Positions 8,027 through 16,758 are shown, counted from the first letter of the stretch. The stretch: 56,062 nt of DNA from Bacillota bacterium (GCA_023421395.1 JAEZTL010000025.1:1-56062), one strand, 5' to 3'. Notes: generated from the letters alone by a model not told the origin. Program-made: numbers and translations.

Positions 8027-9181
8027 TTAATTCCCGGGGTAGTACCAGCCCATGTTCTCGTACTCGCCCTTGTCCAGGTGGTAGATGCACATCTTGAGAT
8101 CCAGCGGCATGTGGGTGGCCGGGTCGATGGCGAAGTTGTCGGTGATCAGGCACTTGATCCCGGAGATGGTCTCCAGCGCGTCGCGGATGGCCACGGGATC
8201 GGAAGAGCCGGCCTTTTCGATGGCGGCGGCGGCGATGGTCACGGTGTCATAAGCGATCCAGGACTTGGGCGTCGGCTCCGCTCCGTAGGCGGCGGTGTAC
8301 TCGGCCGTGATGTCCTTGAGCGCGTCGGCGCCCATGTCCAGATTGACCGGGAAGTAAATGTTGTCGGCCGCCTCCCGCGGGTCGACCAGCGTATTGAAGG
8401 GGTTGGAGAAGTCAAGACTGCCGCACTGCAGGAGCTTGATGCCCATCTGGTACATCTGCTGCGTCGCGATGGCCAGCAGGTTCGTGTTGCAGGCGTTGAA
8501 GAGGTACTCCGCGCCGCTGGCGCCGATGGCGGTCAGCTGCACGGTCAGGTCAGTGTCGGAGGTGGTGCAGTACTGGACCGTGGTGATCGTGAGGCCGTTC
8601 TCCTCCGCCCATTTCATGAAGGCGTTGGCCTGGGTGGAGCAGTAGCTGTGATCCTGGGCGATCAGCATGGCAACCTTCGTGTAGCCAAACTTCTCATGGG
8701 GGTAGGCGCCGGAGATGATGCCCGTGTCGATGGCGGAGGGCTGCCCCAGGAACATGTAGGGGTGCAGCGAATCGAGATTCTCGCCCAGCATGCAGCGCGG
8801 GTCGCCGAACTGGCCGAAAAAGGGCACCTTCAGCTGGTCTACGGTGTCCGCCAGCGCCAGGCCGATGTTGGAGAACGGCGGGCCCACCACGATGCTGGCG
8901 CCGTCCACGGTCGTCAGCCGCTCAAAGCAGGCCAGCGCCTCCTGCGGGTTGCTCTTGGTGTCGTAGGACACCAGCTTGAGCATCTTGCCGTTCACGCCGC
9001 CCGCCGCGTTGATGTGCTTGACGGCCATATCCCAGCCGTTGTTGCAGGCGGTACCCAGAACGGAGCCGTTGCCGGTCAGGTCGGTGATTGCGCCGATGAC
9101 GATGGTGTCAGATTCCGCGAGAGAGGCGAGGGGGGCCGTCAGGAGCACCAATGCGACAAGGACTGCGAATAGCTTCTTCAT
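8027..9181 (-). CDS. Liv-type ABC transporter substrate-binding protein
   Basis: A 384-residue exported protein. The signal peptide covers about residues 1-23 (hydrophobic core LFAVLVALVLLTAPLASLA, then AESDT), and the mature part begins TIVIGAITDLTGNGSVLG, typical of LivJ/LivK-like receptors, which bind ligand between two lobes. No lipobox Cys is present, although a Bacillota binding protein would usually have one. I chose the ATG at 9181, six bases from AGGAGG; the ATG at 9187 abuts that site. It is first in the liv operon, which probably responds to the divergent LacI-family regulator. The ligand is unknown. Confidence 0.9.
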   Translation of the reverse strand: MKKLFAVLVALVLLTAPLASLAESDTIVIGAITDLTGNGSVLGTACNNGWDMAVKHINAAGGVNGKMLKLVSYDTKSNPQEALACFERLTTVDGASIVVGPPFSNIGLALADTVDQLKVPFFGQFGDPRCMLGENLDSLHPYMFLGQPSAIDTGIISGAYPHEKFGYTKVAMLIAQDHSYCSTQANAFMKWAEENGLTITTVQYCTTSDTDLTVQLTAIGASGAEYLFNACNTNLLAIATQQMYQMGIKLLQCGSLDFSNPFNTLVDPREAADNIYFPVNLDMGADALKDITAEYTAAYGAEPTPKSWIAYDTVTIAAAAIEKAGSSDPVAIRDALETISGIKCLITDNFAIDPATHMPLDLKMCIYHLDKGEYENMGWYYPGN

Positions 9182-9548
9182 GTCCATCCTCCTCAGGTTG
9201 TTGGGTCTCGCGTCGTGATCATCCAGCAGTTTCTTGGAATCGATTACACGCCCATGCTACCACAGCCTCGCGGGTTTGTATACTGGCGGCATGCACAAAA
9301 ATTTACTATTTTTCTAAATTCTATTGTATAATAAGCTGAATTTTTCGCCGCGTAATATGCCGTTTGGACGCTATTTTGAATATATTTATCGCGCATCTTC
9401 TGGCGATTCGACTTGTCCCGAGGTATATCATAAAGATTCTGTGAAATCGTTTGTACGGCGTACCGCAGTTGTTGCGCGTCCGTGAAATGCGTGTATAATA
9501 GAACCATCCCGTCACAATACCGGGCCACCAGGGCGGGTGGAGGCTGTC
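9182..9548. promoter_or_regulatory. Divergent control region between liv operon and lacI-family gene
   Basis: This 367-base AT-rich gap has no gene. Plus-strand promoter: GTTGCG at 9471-9476, 17 bases, TATAAT at 9494-9499, leading to the LacI-family gene. A LacI/cre-like site, TGAAATCGTTTGTA, lies at 9442-9455 just upstream of that -35 and matches the catabolite-response consensus at about 12 of 14 positions. For the minus strand, a TATACAAT element around 9325-9335 could be the liv -10 box, but I see no good -35. CCACC and GGTGG flank the start region of the LacI-family gene and could form a small hairpin near its ribosome binding site. Confidence 0.5.
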
Positions 9549-10595
9549 ATGAACATCAAGGATATCGCAAAGCTTGCGGAGACTTCGCCGGCGACGGTCT
9601 CCCGCGTGATCAACAACGACGCCCGCGTATCGCGGGAAATGCGGGAAAAAGTACTGGAGATCATTGAAAAGACGCGCTATAAGCCCAACGCCATCGGGCG
9701 GAGCCTGCGAAGCCGCAGCAGCAAAAAACTCTTGATGGTGCTGCCCACCATCGACAATCCCTTCTATTCCGATATCGTCAACGGCTTCGAGGAGCACGCC
9801 CGTAAAAACGGTTTCAGCGTGCTGTTCTGCGTGACAAACCGCCAGGTGGAAAACGAGCGCCTGTATTACGATGTGCTGTTTACCCGGCAGGTGGACGGCG
9901 TGGCCACCTTCATCCCCACCATCACCCCGGCGGAGATCAACAAAATCTCCCGGGAATACCCTTTCGTCGCCTGCTGCTGGCGCGGCTACGCCGACATCGA
10001 CGTCAGCTATGTGTGCATCGACAACGAAAAAGCCGTCATGGACATGATGCGCTACCTGATCAAGCTGGGCCACACCCGCATCGCGGCGCTCAACGGCGAT
10101 TATCCGGAGCGCACCTACGAGCGGGAACGGGAACGCGGCTATCGGAGGGGGCTGGAGGAGGCCGGCATCCCCTACCGTCCGGAATACTATGTGCCCTGTG
10201 AATACGGTTTCAAGGCCGGCTACGCCGCCGCGCGGCGGCTGATGAGCCTGAAGGAGCCGCCGACGGCGCTGTTCGCGCTGGCGGACGACCGCGCCGCGGG
10301 CGTGGTCAAATTCCTGAACGAAAACGGCTATCATCCGGGCGTGGACGTGGACGTGGCCGGCTTTGACGACCTGCAGGTGGCGGAAATCTCCACACCCACC
10401 ATCACCACCGTGTCGCAACCGCGCTACGACCTGGGCCGGGAGTCCGCACAGCTTCTGCTCTCCCGCATCGACGACATTTCCCAGCCCAACAAGGGCGTGA
10501 TCCTGGCCCACAAGCTGATCATCCGGGATTCCACCCGGGGCGGAAAGCCGCGGCCCGACGCGCCGAACCTCCTCATTCAGGCGGAGAAGGGGTGA
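9549..10595 (+). CDS. LacI-family transcriptional regulator
   Basis: A 348-residue repressor-type protein. The N-terminal helix-turn-helix reads IKDIAKLAETSPATVSRVIN, followed by the hinge helix YKPNAIGRSLR, then a two-lobe sugar-binding domain (LLMVLPTIDNPFYSDIVNGF; GVDVDVAGFDDLQVAE near residue 280). ATG at 9549 has GGAGG five bases upstream; the open frame extends back to a GTG at 9537 that lies inside the ribosome binding site. It is divergent from the liv operon and is the likely local regulator of it, with a pathway intermediate as effector (inference). It is followed after four bases by a TIM-barrel gene. Confidence 0.9.
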   Translation: MNIKDIAKLAETSPATVSRVINNDARVSREMREKVLEIIEKTRYKPNAIGRSLRSRSSKKLLMVLPTIDNPFYSDIVNGFEEHARKNGFSVLFCVTNRQVENERLYYDVLFTRQVDGVATFIPTITPAEINKISREYPFVACCWRGYADIDVSYVCIDNEKAVMDMMRYLIKLGHTRIAALNGDYPERTYERERERGYRRGLEEAGIPYRPEYYVPCEYGFKAGYAAARRLMSLKEPPTALFALADDRAAGVVKFLNENGYHPGVDVDVAGFDDLQVAEISTPTITTVSQPRYDLGRESAQLLLSRIDDISQPNKGVILAHKLIIRDSTRGGKPRPDAPNLLIQAEKG

Positions 10596-10599
10596 TCCC

Positions 10600-11385
10600 A
10601 TGCGTTTTGGCTGTTTCGGCTTTGCCGGGGACATCGATTCCATCGCCAGCGCGGGCTTTGACAGCGCCGAACTGGATCTGATGGAGCTCTCCCGCATGAC
10701 GGACGCGCAGTTCAGGGCCTTCGCGGCCCGCGCACGGGGCACTGGGCTCGGGTTTGAGGCGTTCTCCGGCTTTATGCCGCTGACCGAGCGCATCCACGAT
10801 CCAGCCTTTTCCGCCCCAAAATGGTTCGACCACGCGAAGAAATGTGCGGAGCGAACCCGGGAACTGGGCGCAGTTCTGTGGCCGATGGGGGCGGGCAGGT
10901 GTCGGAGCCTTCCGGAGGGCGCCGCGGACGAATCCGCCGCAAAGGCGCGGGTGGCGGACTTCTTCGGCGGTGTCGCGCGTGCAATCGGCGGGTACGGCAT
11001 CCTGCTGGCCGTCGAGCCGCTGGGCCCGGCCTATTCCAATTACCTGCAAAAAATCGGCGAGGTGGCGGAATTTGCGCGCTCGCTCGGCGTTTCAAACTGC
11101 CGCGCGATGTGCGATCTCCGGCACATGCTCGCCGCCAGCGACCCCATGGAGGCCATCGGAGAAAACGCCGACGCCCTCTCGCACGCTCACATCGATTACC
11201 CCGTCGGCCCGGAACGCCGCTTCCCCGCGCCGAACGACGGGATGGATTACCGCCCCTACGTCGCCGCGCTGAAGCGCGCGGGTTATCAGGGTCTTCTGAC
11301 CGTCGAAGCCACCAGCTACCGCAACCTCGCGCTGGAGGCAGCCCGGAGCGCCCGGTACCTTCGCGCCCTCTGGGCCGAAGCGTAA
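10600..11385 (+). CDS. Xylose isomerase-like TIM-barrel protein (sugar isomerase/epimerase)
   Basis: A 261-residue protein of the same fold as the gene ending at 2713 but only distantly alike. The metal ligands are recognisable: Glu in LAVEPLG, Asp in MCDLRHM, His in SHAHIDYP and Glu in LTVEAT. The start uses the GGAG within the last codons of the lacI-like gene, so the two are co-transcribed. It ends before a bidirectional terminator. Likely another isomerase of the liv-linked pathway; the substrate is unknown. Confidence 0.82.
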   Translation: MRFGCFGFAGDIDSIASAGFDSAELDLMELSRMTDAQFRAFAARARGTGLGFEAFSGFMPLTERIHDPAFSAPKWFDHAKKCAERTRELGAVLWPMGAGRCRSLPEGAADESAAKARVADFFGGVARAIGGYGILLAVEPLGPAYSNYLQKIGEVAEFARSLGVSNCRAMCDLRHMLAASDPMEAIGENADALSHAHIDYPVGPERRFPAPNDGMDYRPYVAALKRAGYQGLLTVEATSYRNLALEAARSARYLRALWAEA

Positions 11386-11418
11386 CCCCCGGAAACGGCG
11401 CTCGGCCATGCACCGCAA

Positions 11419-11458
11419 AAAAAGCGGCCCCGCTTTCAATCGACGGATGCCGCTTTTT
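11419..11458. terminator. Bidirectional intrinsic terminator
   Basis: AAAAAGCGGC at 11419-11428 pairs with GCCGCTTTTT at 11449-11458. The A-run and T-run flank the stem, so it can stop transcription from both sides. It lies between the convergent genes ending at 11385 (plus) and 11484 (minus). A shorter nested stem AAAGCGG/CCGCTTT at 11421-11436 is an alternative. Confidence 0.8.
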
Positions 11459-11483
11459 CTCTGCCGCCGCGTATGGCGAAATG

Positions 11484-12632
11484 TCAGTCGAACTCGACGG
11501 AGGAGACGATGCTATCACCGAAATCAATCAGCTCATCGGTCAGGCTTCCGCCGGTCGGGTAGACGCTGATGAGAATCGTCCGGTTCCGATGGACGCCGAC
11601 GTACGTCTGAAGGCGCGTTCCAGGGTCCGCCCGCTGCGCCATCGTGACGGACACGAACCGGCCGTTCTTACAGGGCAAGTCCCGCACGGTCACATCCATG
11701 GAGTCGTCACCGTTCATCCCGTCGGCATAGAACTTGCCGACAAAATCCAGCAGGTCATCTTCTGTGTTAAAGGCGTCCGTCACGCTGGACGAGAGCGGCG
11801 TGGCGGTCAGAACGATGGTCGATGCGGGGTGAGCGGACACGCACACTGCGTCATACCGCCCCGAATCGATCATCGACCGGAGCTGCTCCACCATGTCCTT
11901 GTAAAGGGTCGCCATATTGATCGGGTCCTGCATGCCGTCCGCGGTCATCACGAAGCTGGCGCCGGGCCATTCGACGCGCATGCCGATCTCCGCCAGATAG
12001 GACGGGCCGCCCTCGCTCCGGGCGGGTTCCTCCCCGGTCACGGGCTCGCCGGTCGCCGGAGTGATGCGCGCGCCGTCCGCAATGCGCCGAACCAGCGCCC
12101 AATCGTCCTCGTCGACGGAACCATCCACCGGCTGAAAGCGTATGGTAACCTCACAAACGCCCAGAACCGTCCGGAATTTCAGCTGATCGGAGGACTCGTA
12201 GGTGTGAAACACGGTGTCCCCCGCCTGGTATGTGCCGTGGGTTCCCTGCACCGCGAGCCCCGCCCAGTAACCGTCCAGCAGGGCGTCGGGAATCGGCTTG
12301 TCAAAGGAGTACTCCCCGGCGAAGAGCGCCAGCGTCTGCGCGTTGATCCAGAGCTGATCTTCCGTGCTCACATCGGCGCCCACGAGGTAGCTTTTCAACG
12401 CCTGCATGTAGCTCAGCATGTCTGATTCCGAAGCGCCCGTGGCCGCCAGGAGCGGGCTGTTCGCGCCCAGTTCGCGCGTATAGGGCAGGATGCGTTCGGG
12501 CAGGCTCACCGAAATATCCACATCCCCGGCGTTAAATGCGTAAGTTGCTTCCCCCGCCTGCGCGAAGGCCGGCAGAAAAACCATAAGACACAGGATCATG
12601 GCGACCAGAAGAAGATCGTTTCCCCTACGCAT
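11484..12632 (-). CDS. Secreted protein of unknown function
   Basis: A 382-residue protein with a clear signal peptide (MRRGNDLLLVAMILCLMVFL, cleavage probably after AFAQA near residue 26). The mature part looks like two similar halves, each starting with a beta-rich segment (VDISVSLPERI near residue 38; IGMRVEWPGASFVM near 225) and ending with a V-x-F strand (LGVCEVTIRFQPVDG; SIVSSVEFD). This resembles, at low similarity, the small secreted protein at 47208. No enzyme motif or membrane anchor is visible. GGGGGAG sits correctly before the ATG. It is a single-gene unit, closed by the terminator at 11419-11458. Function unknown. Confidence 0.75.
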   Translation of the reverse strand: MRRGNDLLLVAMILCLMVFLPAFAQAGEATYAFNAGDVDISVSLPERILPYTRELGANSPLLAATGASESDMLSYMQALKSYLVGADVSTEDQLWINAQTLALFAGEYSFDKPIPDALLDGYWAGLAVQGTHGTYQAGDTVFHTYESSDQLKFRTVLGVCEVTIRFQPVDGSVDEDDWALVRRIADGARITPATGEPVTGEEPARSEGGPSYLAEIGMRVEWPGASFVMTADGMQDPINMATLYKDMVEQLRSMIDSGRYDAVCVSAHPASTIVLTATPLSSSVTDAFNTEDDLLDFVGKFYADGMNGDDSMDVTVRDLPCKNGRFVSVTMAQRADPGTRLQTYVGVHRNRTILISVYPTGGSLTDELIDFGDSIVSSVEFD

Positions 12633-13191
12633 GAAGACTCCCCCTCATCCTGTTTAAACGCGGCGCGGGATATCACGAAAGCCGCGGCAGCCCATTCACC
12701 CAAAGCCCGGAATAATGAGCACGTATTTTATAATATCATTAATTACAAATAAAAACAATGTATATTCTCATTTTATACGGAGAAAAAACGGCCGAAGCGG
12801 AGCTCGAGACCGGTGAAGCCGATGCCCGGGCTGCATCGCGGATCCAGCAAGCGACGCATTGGGATATTTCAACATTCCCGGCGGGGCGGCGCGCCTGCTA
12901 TCAGGCTTGCCGAGGACGATTATCCGCGCCCGCATCACGCCCAAGGCCGCGCCCCCGGCAATTCCGGAGGCGCGGCTTTAGACCATTAAAAAGTCTCATG
13001 AGGTTCCCGGCGTACGCCCGACGGGAACGCTTTCTTCCGATTCGCACAACCGGGATAAGATACCACACCGTTCTCCAGCGCCCCCCTCGGAAACCCGTGA
13101 GGATTCCAGGCGTGCGCAGGCTTTCTCCTTCACATCAAAAAATCTCCGCTGCTTTTGATGTTCAGACCGCCTCGCGCCGGGCCGTGTCCGG
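12633..13191. other. Gene-less intergenic stretch with hairpins
   Basis: 559 bases without a convincing gene. Bases 12720-12780 are very AT-rich and probably hold the promoter of the secreted-protein gene (a TATAAA-like box read on the minus strand), but no clear -35 is visible. A hairpin with stem GCCGCGCC (12946-12953) / GGCGCGGC (12969-12976) and another, CATCAAAA (13133-13140) / TTTTGATG (13153-13160), lie downstream of the GGDEF-EAL gene and may end its transcript. A 161-codon open frame (12758-13243, plus) has low-complexity Arg-rich content and no ribosome binding site, so I leave it out. Confidence 0.5.
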
Positions 13192-16100
13192 TCAGCCGCG
13201 CAGGATCTTTTCAATCTCCTCGGCGGGCATGGGCTTGAAGTAGTAAAAGCCCTGCACCTCGTCGCACATCCTCTGCTTCAGGAAGTTCAGCTGGGAACTG
13301 CTCTCCACGCCCTCCGCCACCAGTTTCAGGTTCAGGTTCTTGGCCAGATTCATGATGACCACCGCGATGGCCTGATCCTTGGGGCTCTTGTCGATGCCGC
13401 GCACGAACTGGATATCCATCTTGAGCTTGTCCACCGGCAGAATTTTCAGCCGGTTCAGCGAGGAATACTCCGTGCCGAAATCGTCGATGGAAATGGTGAC
13501 CCCCAGCGCCTTCAGGTCGCTCAAAACGCGGATGATGTAGTCCGGTTCGCGCATGGTGGCACTCTCGGTGATCTCCAGCTCCACCTGCGCCGGGTCGATG
13601 CCGGTTCTTCCGAGGATGCCGGCCACCCGCGCGACGAGGCCGGGTGTGCGCAGCTGCGCCACCGACAGGTTCACCGCGATTCGAAGGGTGCCCAACCCCT
13701 GCGCCTTCCACAGCGCGACCTGGCGCGTAGCGGTCTCCAGCACCCATGCGCCGATGGAATTGATCAGTCCGGTCTGCTCCGCAAGCGGAATAAACGCCGA
13801 CGGCGGGATCACGCCCATCTCCGGATGGAACCAGCGCAGAAGGGCCTCAAGGCCGGTGATCCTCTCGGAATTCAGATCGATCTGCGGCTGGTAATACACG
13901 CGCAGTTCGCCCCGCTCCAGCGCGCGGTAGAGACTGTTGGCAAGGTTTACCCTGTACTCTACTCGCTCCTTCATGTTGTCGGAGCAGAAGGCGTATTGAT
14001 TTTTGCCCTTTTCCTTGGCGGTATACATGGCGATGTCCGCATGCTTGATCAGGGTTTCCGCGTCCTCGCCGTCGACCGGAAACACGGAGACACCGGCGCT
14101 GGCGGTGATAAAGACCTCCTGAGCCTTGATCAGGATGGGCTTTTGAAAGATCTCCATCACCTTATCCGCAACCCCGGAGATGTGCGTTACGTCCGCGATG
14201 TTGTTGAGCAGGATCACGAATTCGTCCCCGCCGAACCGCGCGATGGTGTCGGTCTTGCGCAGGGTTTTCTTCAGCTCGCGGCTGATCTCCTGGATCAGGA
14301 TGTCGCCGCCCTCGTGGCCCATGGTATCGTTGATGGACTTGAAATAGTCCAGGTCCAGAAACAACACGGCCAGCGCGGTGTTGTTCCGCCGCGCCAGGTG
14401 GATGGCCTGCTCGGCACGGTCGTGAAACAGCTGCCGGTTGGGCAGCTGGGTCAGCGCGTCGTAATAGGCCATGAACTGAATGCGCGCCTCGCTGCTGAGC
14501 TTTTCCATCGCGCCCGACAATACCCGGGAGATGAAGGGCAGCGGCGCCAGCTGGTCGTCGCGCCAGGCCATGCCCCTGCGGCTTGCCTCGACGTAGAGGA
14601 ACGCTACGGGCTTCAGACCCATGAAAACCGGGATGATCAGCCAGGGCTCGGCCCTGAGCCGCGCCCCGGGGTCGGAAAGCTGCGCGGCGGCCTCGGCGGG
14701 GGACTCCATCAGGCGCTGCCGGTATTCCTCCCATCGCTCCATGCATAGGGCCATTCGCTCCTGCGGCGGGTTCTCCCGGCCGGCGCAGGCGATGCGGATT
14801 CCGGTCAGCTCGACGAAATCCTCCTCCACCGCGCAGGCCAGCGCGGTGGAGGCCTCAAAGAACTCCGCCAGCTGATCCACCAACTGACGCATCCTTTCCG
14901 GTGCGCTGTCCCGGTCCGCCTGGGAAAAGCTGCCCGCAATGGCGCTGATGAGCGATTGAATCCCCGACTGCGCCGCCCCATCCCGGAGCCGGATCAGGTA
15001 CACCTGGTGAACAAAATAGGCCGCCGCCAGTATCGCCAGCACCACGATGCCCCGGCCCGCGTAGGTCCTGGCGTCCACCATCACCGTCACCTGCGGAACA
15101 ACGCCCCAAAGGTATGCCTGCCCGAACAGCAGCGACACCGCCGACGCGAGGAGCAGAATGTTGGAATTGAACACCAGCGAGCAGACCACCAGCATCAGCG
15201 GAAACGCCCAGATGGTCATCCCGCCCAGATGCGCCATATTGATGATGAGGATCGGCGTCACCGTCAGCGAGGCGGCAATCAGCATCACCTCCAGGCGTTC
15301 GTATCCCTTCCCCATGCGCTCCACGGCCATCAGCGCGATTCCGAGCGCCACCAGAATGACGCTGGCGAGGATGGTCAGCGCGTGGTTGCCCGTGTTCCAC
15401 CAAAAGTACTCCAGCAGGAATAGCGCCATGCCTCCCAAAATCAGGCCGAAGGCGGCGATCCGGAAGACCATACGGTGCAGTCTGTCGTTCAGGATGTGCG
15501 CGCCGCGTTCGGCTTCCGGCGGCTTCATGAAATGATACCGGTTGACGCAGAAGAAGATGCCCGTCACCGGAATCAAGAAAAAGATTGGGGTCGTCGGCGG
15601 AACCGGCAGACGGAAAAACGTCCTGTTGAGCGCGTCGGCAAGGGGGCCCAGTACGAACGCGGCCGCGAAGGAGGCGGTGAGAACCCACGCCTGCTTTCGG
15701 ATTTCCGGCCGGTCGCTTCCGCGCCCCCAGCGCCAGAGGAGCCCAAGGCCCCCCAGCACCATCATAAGGGCATATGCCTGAAAGAGGGTGTCGTAGACGG
15801 TCGGCGCGCCGGAGCGGAACCAGCCGCCGGCGGTAAATTCATAATGCCCGGACAAACGGGCCACGCCCGGCGATAGCACCAGCGCGTACATCAGCACGGC
15901 GGCGGGCAGGTACAGCGGGATCAGGAGCCATTTTTCATCCGGCAGGCGCCGGCTCCCGATCAGAAGCAGCACAAAATGCAGCATCAGGCTGTAAATACTC
16001 ACATGTCCGGCGGCGGCGACGCGCGACCACAGCGCCGCGGACTGCGCGTCGGGCGCGACGACGGCTACCGAAAGGCCCAGCGCCCAGAGCGTCAGGCAGA

Positions 16101-16227
16101 TTGTGGCGGCAAAAAAAATTCGGTTGACCGCGCCTTTCGGGTATAACCGGAGGGCGTAAAATCCCAACACGGGACCAAGACAGGCCAGGATCAGGTAGAT
16201 TGCGGAAAAGACCATCAGACGGTTCAT
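13192..16227 (-). CDS. Membrane GGDEF-EAL protein (cyclic di-GMP synthase/phosphodiesterase)
   Basis: A protein of about 1011 residues. The first roughly 430 residues hold many hydrophobic helices, similar to 7TM histidine-kinase N-terminal sensor regions. A linker/GAF-like region follows. The GGDEF domain (about 545-700) has an intact FGGDEF near 665 and an RKTD inhibitory site five residues before it. The EAL domain (about 720-1005) has LEALLRW near 792, NLSVAQ and DDFGTEYSSL near 913. Both active sites look intact, so it may make and/or degrade cyclic di-GMP. I prefer the ATG at 16227 (GAGAG upstream, membrane helix next); the frame stays open to 16470, where it overlaps the divergent RNA locus. 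Confidence 0.88.
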   Translation of the reverse strand: MNRLMVFSAIYLILACLGPVLGFYALRLYPKGAVNRIFFAATICLTLWALGLSVAVVAPDAQSAALWSRVAAAGHVSIYSLMLHFVLLLIGSRRLPDEKWLLIPLYLPAAVLMYALVLSPGVARLSGHYEFTAGGWFRSGAPTVYDTLFQAYALMMVLGGLGLLWRWGRGSDRPEIRKQAWVLTASFAAAFVLGPLADALNRTFFRLPVPPTTPIFFLIPVTGIFFCVNRYHFMKPPEAERGAHILNDRLHRMVFRIAAFGLILGGMALFLLEYFWWNTGNHALTILASVILVALGIALMAVERMGKGYERLEVMLIAASLTVTPILIINMAHLGGMTIWAFPLMLVVCSLVFNSNILLLASAVSLLFGQAYLWGVVPQVTVMVDARTYAGRGIVVLAILAAAYFVHQVYLIRLRDGAAQSGIQSLISAIAGSFSQADRDSAPERMRQLVDQLAEFFEASTALACAVEEDFVELTGIRIACAGRENPPQERMALCMERWEEYRQRLMESPAEAAAQLSDPGARLRAEPWLIIPVFMGLKPVAFLYVEASRRGMAWRDDQLAPLPFISRVLSGAMEKLSSEARIQFMAYYDALTQLPNRQLFHDRAEQAIHLARRNNTALAVLFLDLDYFKSINDTMGHEGGDILIQEISRELKKTLRKTDTIARFGGDEFVILLNNIADVTHISGVADKVMEIFQKPILIKAQEVFITASAGVSVFPVDGEDAETLIKHADIAMYTAKEKGKNQYAFCSDNMKERVEYRVNLANSLYRALERGELRVYYQPQIDLNSERITGLEALLRWFHPEMGVIPPSAFIPLAEQTGLINSIGAWVLETATRQVALWKAQGLGTLRIAVNLSVAQLRTPGLVARVAGILGRTGIDPAQVELEITESATMREPDYIIRVLSDLKALGVTISIDDFGTEYSSLNRLKILPVDKLKMDIQFVRGIDKSPKDQAIAVVIMNLAKNLNLKLVAEGVESSSQLNFLKQRMCDEVQGFYYFKPMPAEEIEKILRG

Positions 16228-16377
16228 CGAGTCTCTCGCTCTCCACGGCAAATCCCGCGGCACGGGGCTTGCAGACATAATTACGAAATATATATCGGCG
16301 GAGCGCGGGCAATGTTTAATGTCCATGACGAAAGATGACGCGGTTTTTACAATTTCCTGCGCTTTGCGAAACCATGG

Positions 16378-16406
16378 TTGACAACCACAGGCATACGCGA
16401 TATAAT
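16378..16406 (+). promoter_or_regulatory. Consensus sigma-A promoter of the structured RNA
   Basis: TTGACA at 16378-16383, a 17-base spacer, and TATAAT at 16401-16406: a full match to the consensus at both hexamers with ideal spacing. Transcription would start near 16413. This is the strongest promoter in the window and has no protein gene behind it. Confidence 0.93.
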
Positions 16407-16412
16407 GTAAGC

Positions 16413-16747
16413 GAGCCGAAGGATCACAAAGACAAATGAGGCTCAAAAGGAGGGGCGATTCACTGAACACCGAGGATTTCGTGACACCCGTTGTTGTCTG
16501 CTTCGCCCGTTTCGAAAATAGATAACAGTTGACAACCGAACCTACCTTCTGGTACGCGAAGTAGTGTCAAGCCATCAGGACCGACCCGGGAAATCTGGAA
16601 ACCACGATTCGTGCGACCCAGACGGTTCATCCCCTCGCGGGGGATGTTGATTGTTTCCGGGCGAAGCAGCAACCAAGTCCGCTCCATGGGTGGAGCCTGA
16701 AAACTGAATACGGTTCATAGCCCGCCGCCTCAAGCGGCGGGTTTTTT
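16413..16747 (+). ncRNA. Large structured non-coding RNA, family not identified
   Basis: About 335 bases between a perfect promoter and a terminator, with no sensible reading frame. Helices found by eye: 5' hairpin 16413-16417/16440-16444; closing helix 16464-16472/16711-16717; 16474-16479/16675-16680; long P1 16493-16509/16658-16673 (16 pairs, one bulge), extended by 16514-16517/16654-16657. Inside lies P2 16529-16534/16565-16570, stacked on 16542-16549/16558-16564. Then 16574-16577/16648-16651 encloses P3 16578-16583/16623-16628 with 16594-16598/16618-16622 and 16603-16606/16610-16613, and P4 16629-16634/16640-16645. A 3' hairpin, GCTCCA/TGGAGC (16681-16696), precedes the terminator. Helices abut with almost no spacer, as in compact functional RNAs. 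It is not tmRNA, RNase P or SRP RNA by their signature sequences. The raiA-type class of Bacillota RNAs is a possibility I could not check. Confidence 0.8.
16721..16747 (+). terminator. Intrinsic terminator of the structured RNA
   Basis: CCCGCCGC (16721-16728), loop CTCAA, GCGGCGGG (16734-16741), then six T at 16742-16747. A textbook intrinsic terminator on the plus strand that ends the non-coding transcript. Confidence 0.93.
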
Positions 16748-16758
16748 GCGCCGCTGCC

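Noticed and set aside
9321..11000. A 559-codon open frame on the minus strand opposite the LacI-family gene
   Set aside because: Antisense to a clear LacI-family regulator and continuing into a promoter region; no family features.
12758..13243. A 161-codon plus-strand frame in the gap before the GGDEF-EAL gene
   Set aside because: Low-complexity Arg/Pro-rich product, no ribosome binding site, overlaps the 3' end of the convergent gene.
16629..16657. A repeat-like sequence with a short GC hairpin (ATCCCC/GGGGAT) that recalls a CRISPR repeat
   Set aside because: It occurs only once, with no spacers or cas genes, and is explained as helix P4 of the RNA.
16460..16687. A 75-codon minus-strand frame inside the structured RNA locus
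   Set aside because: The opposite strand has a perfect promoter, helices and terminator; the peptide has no ribosome site and resembles nothing I know.
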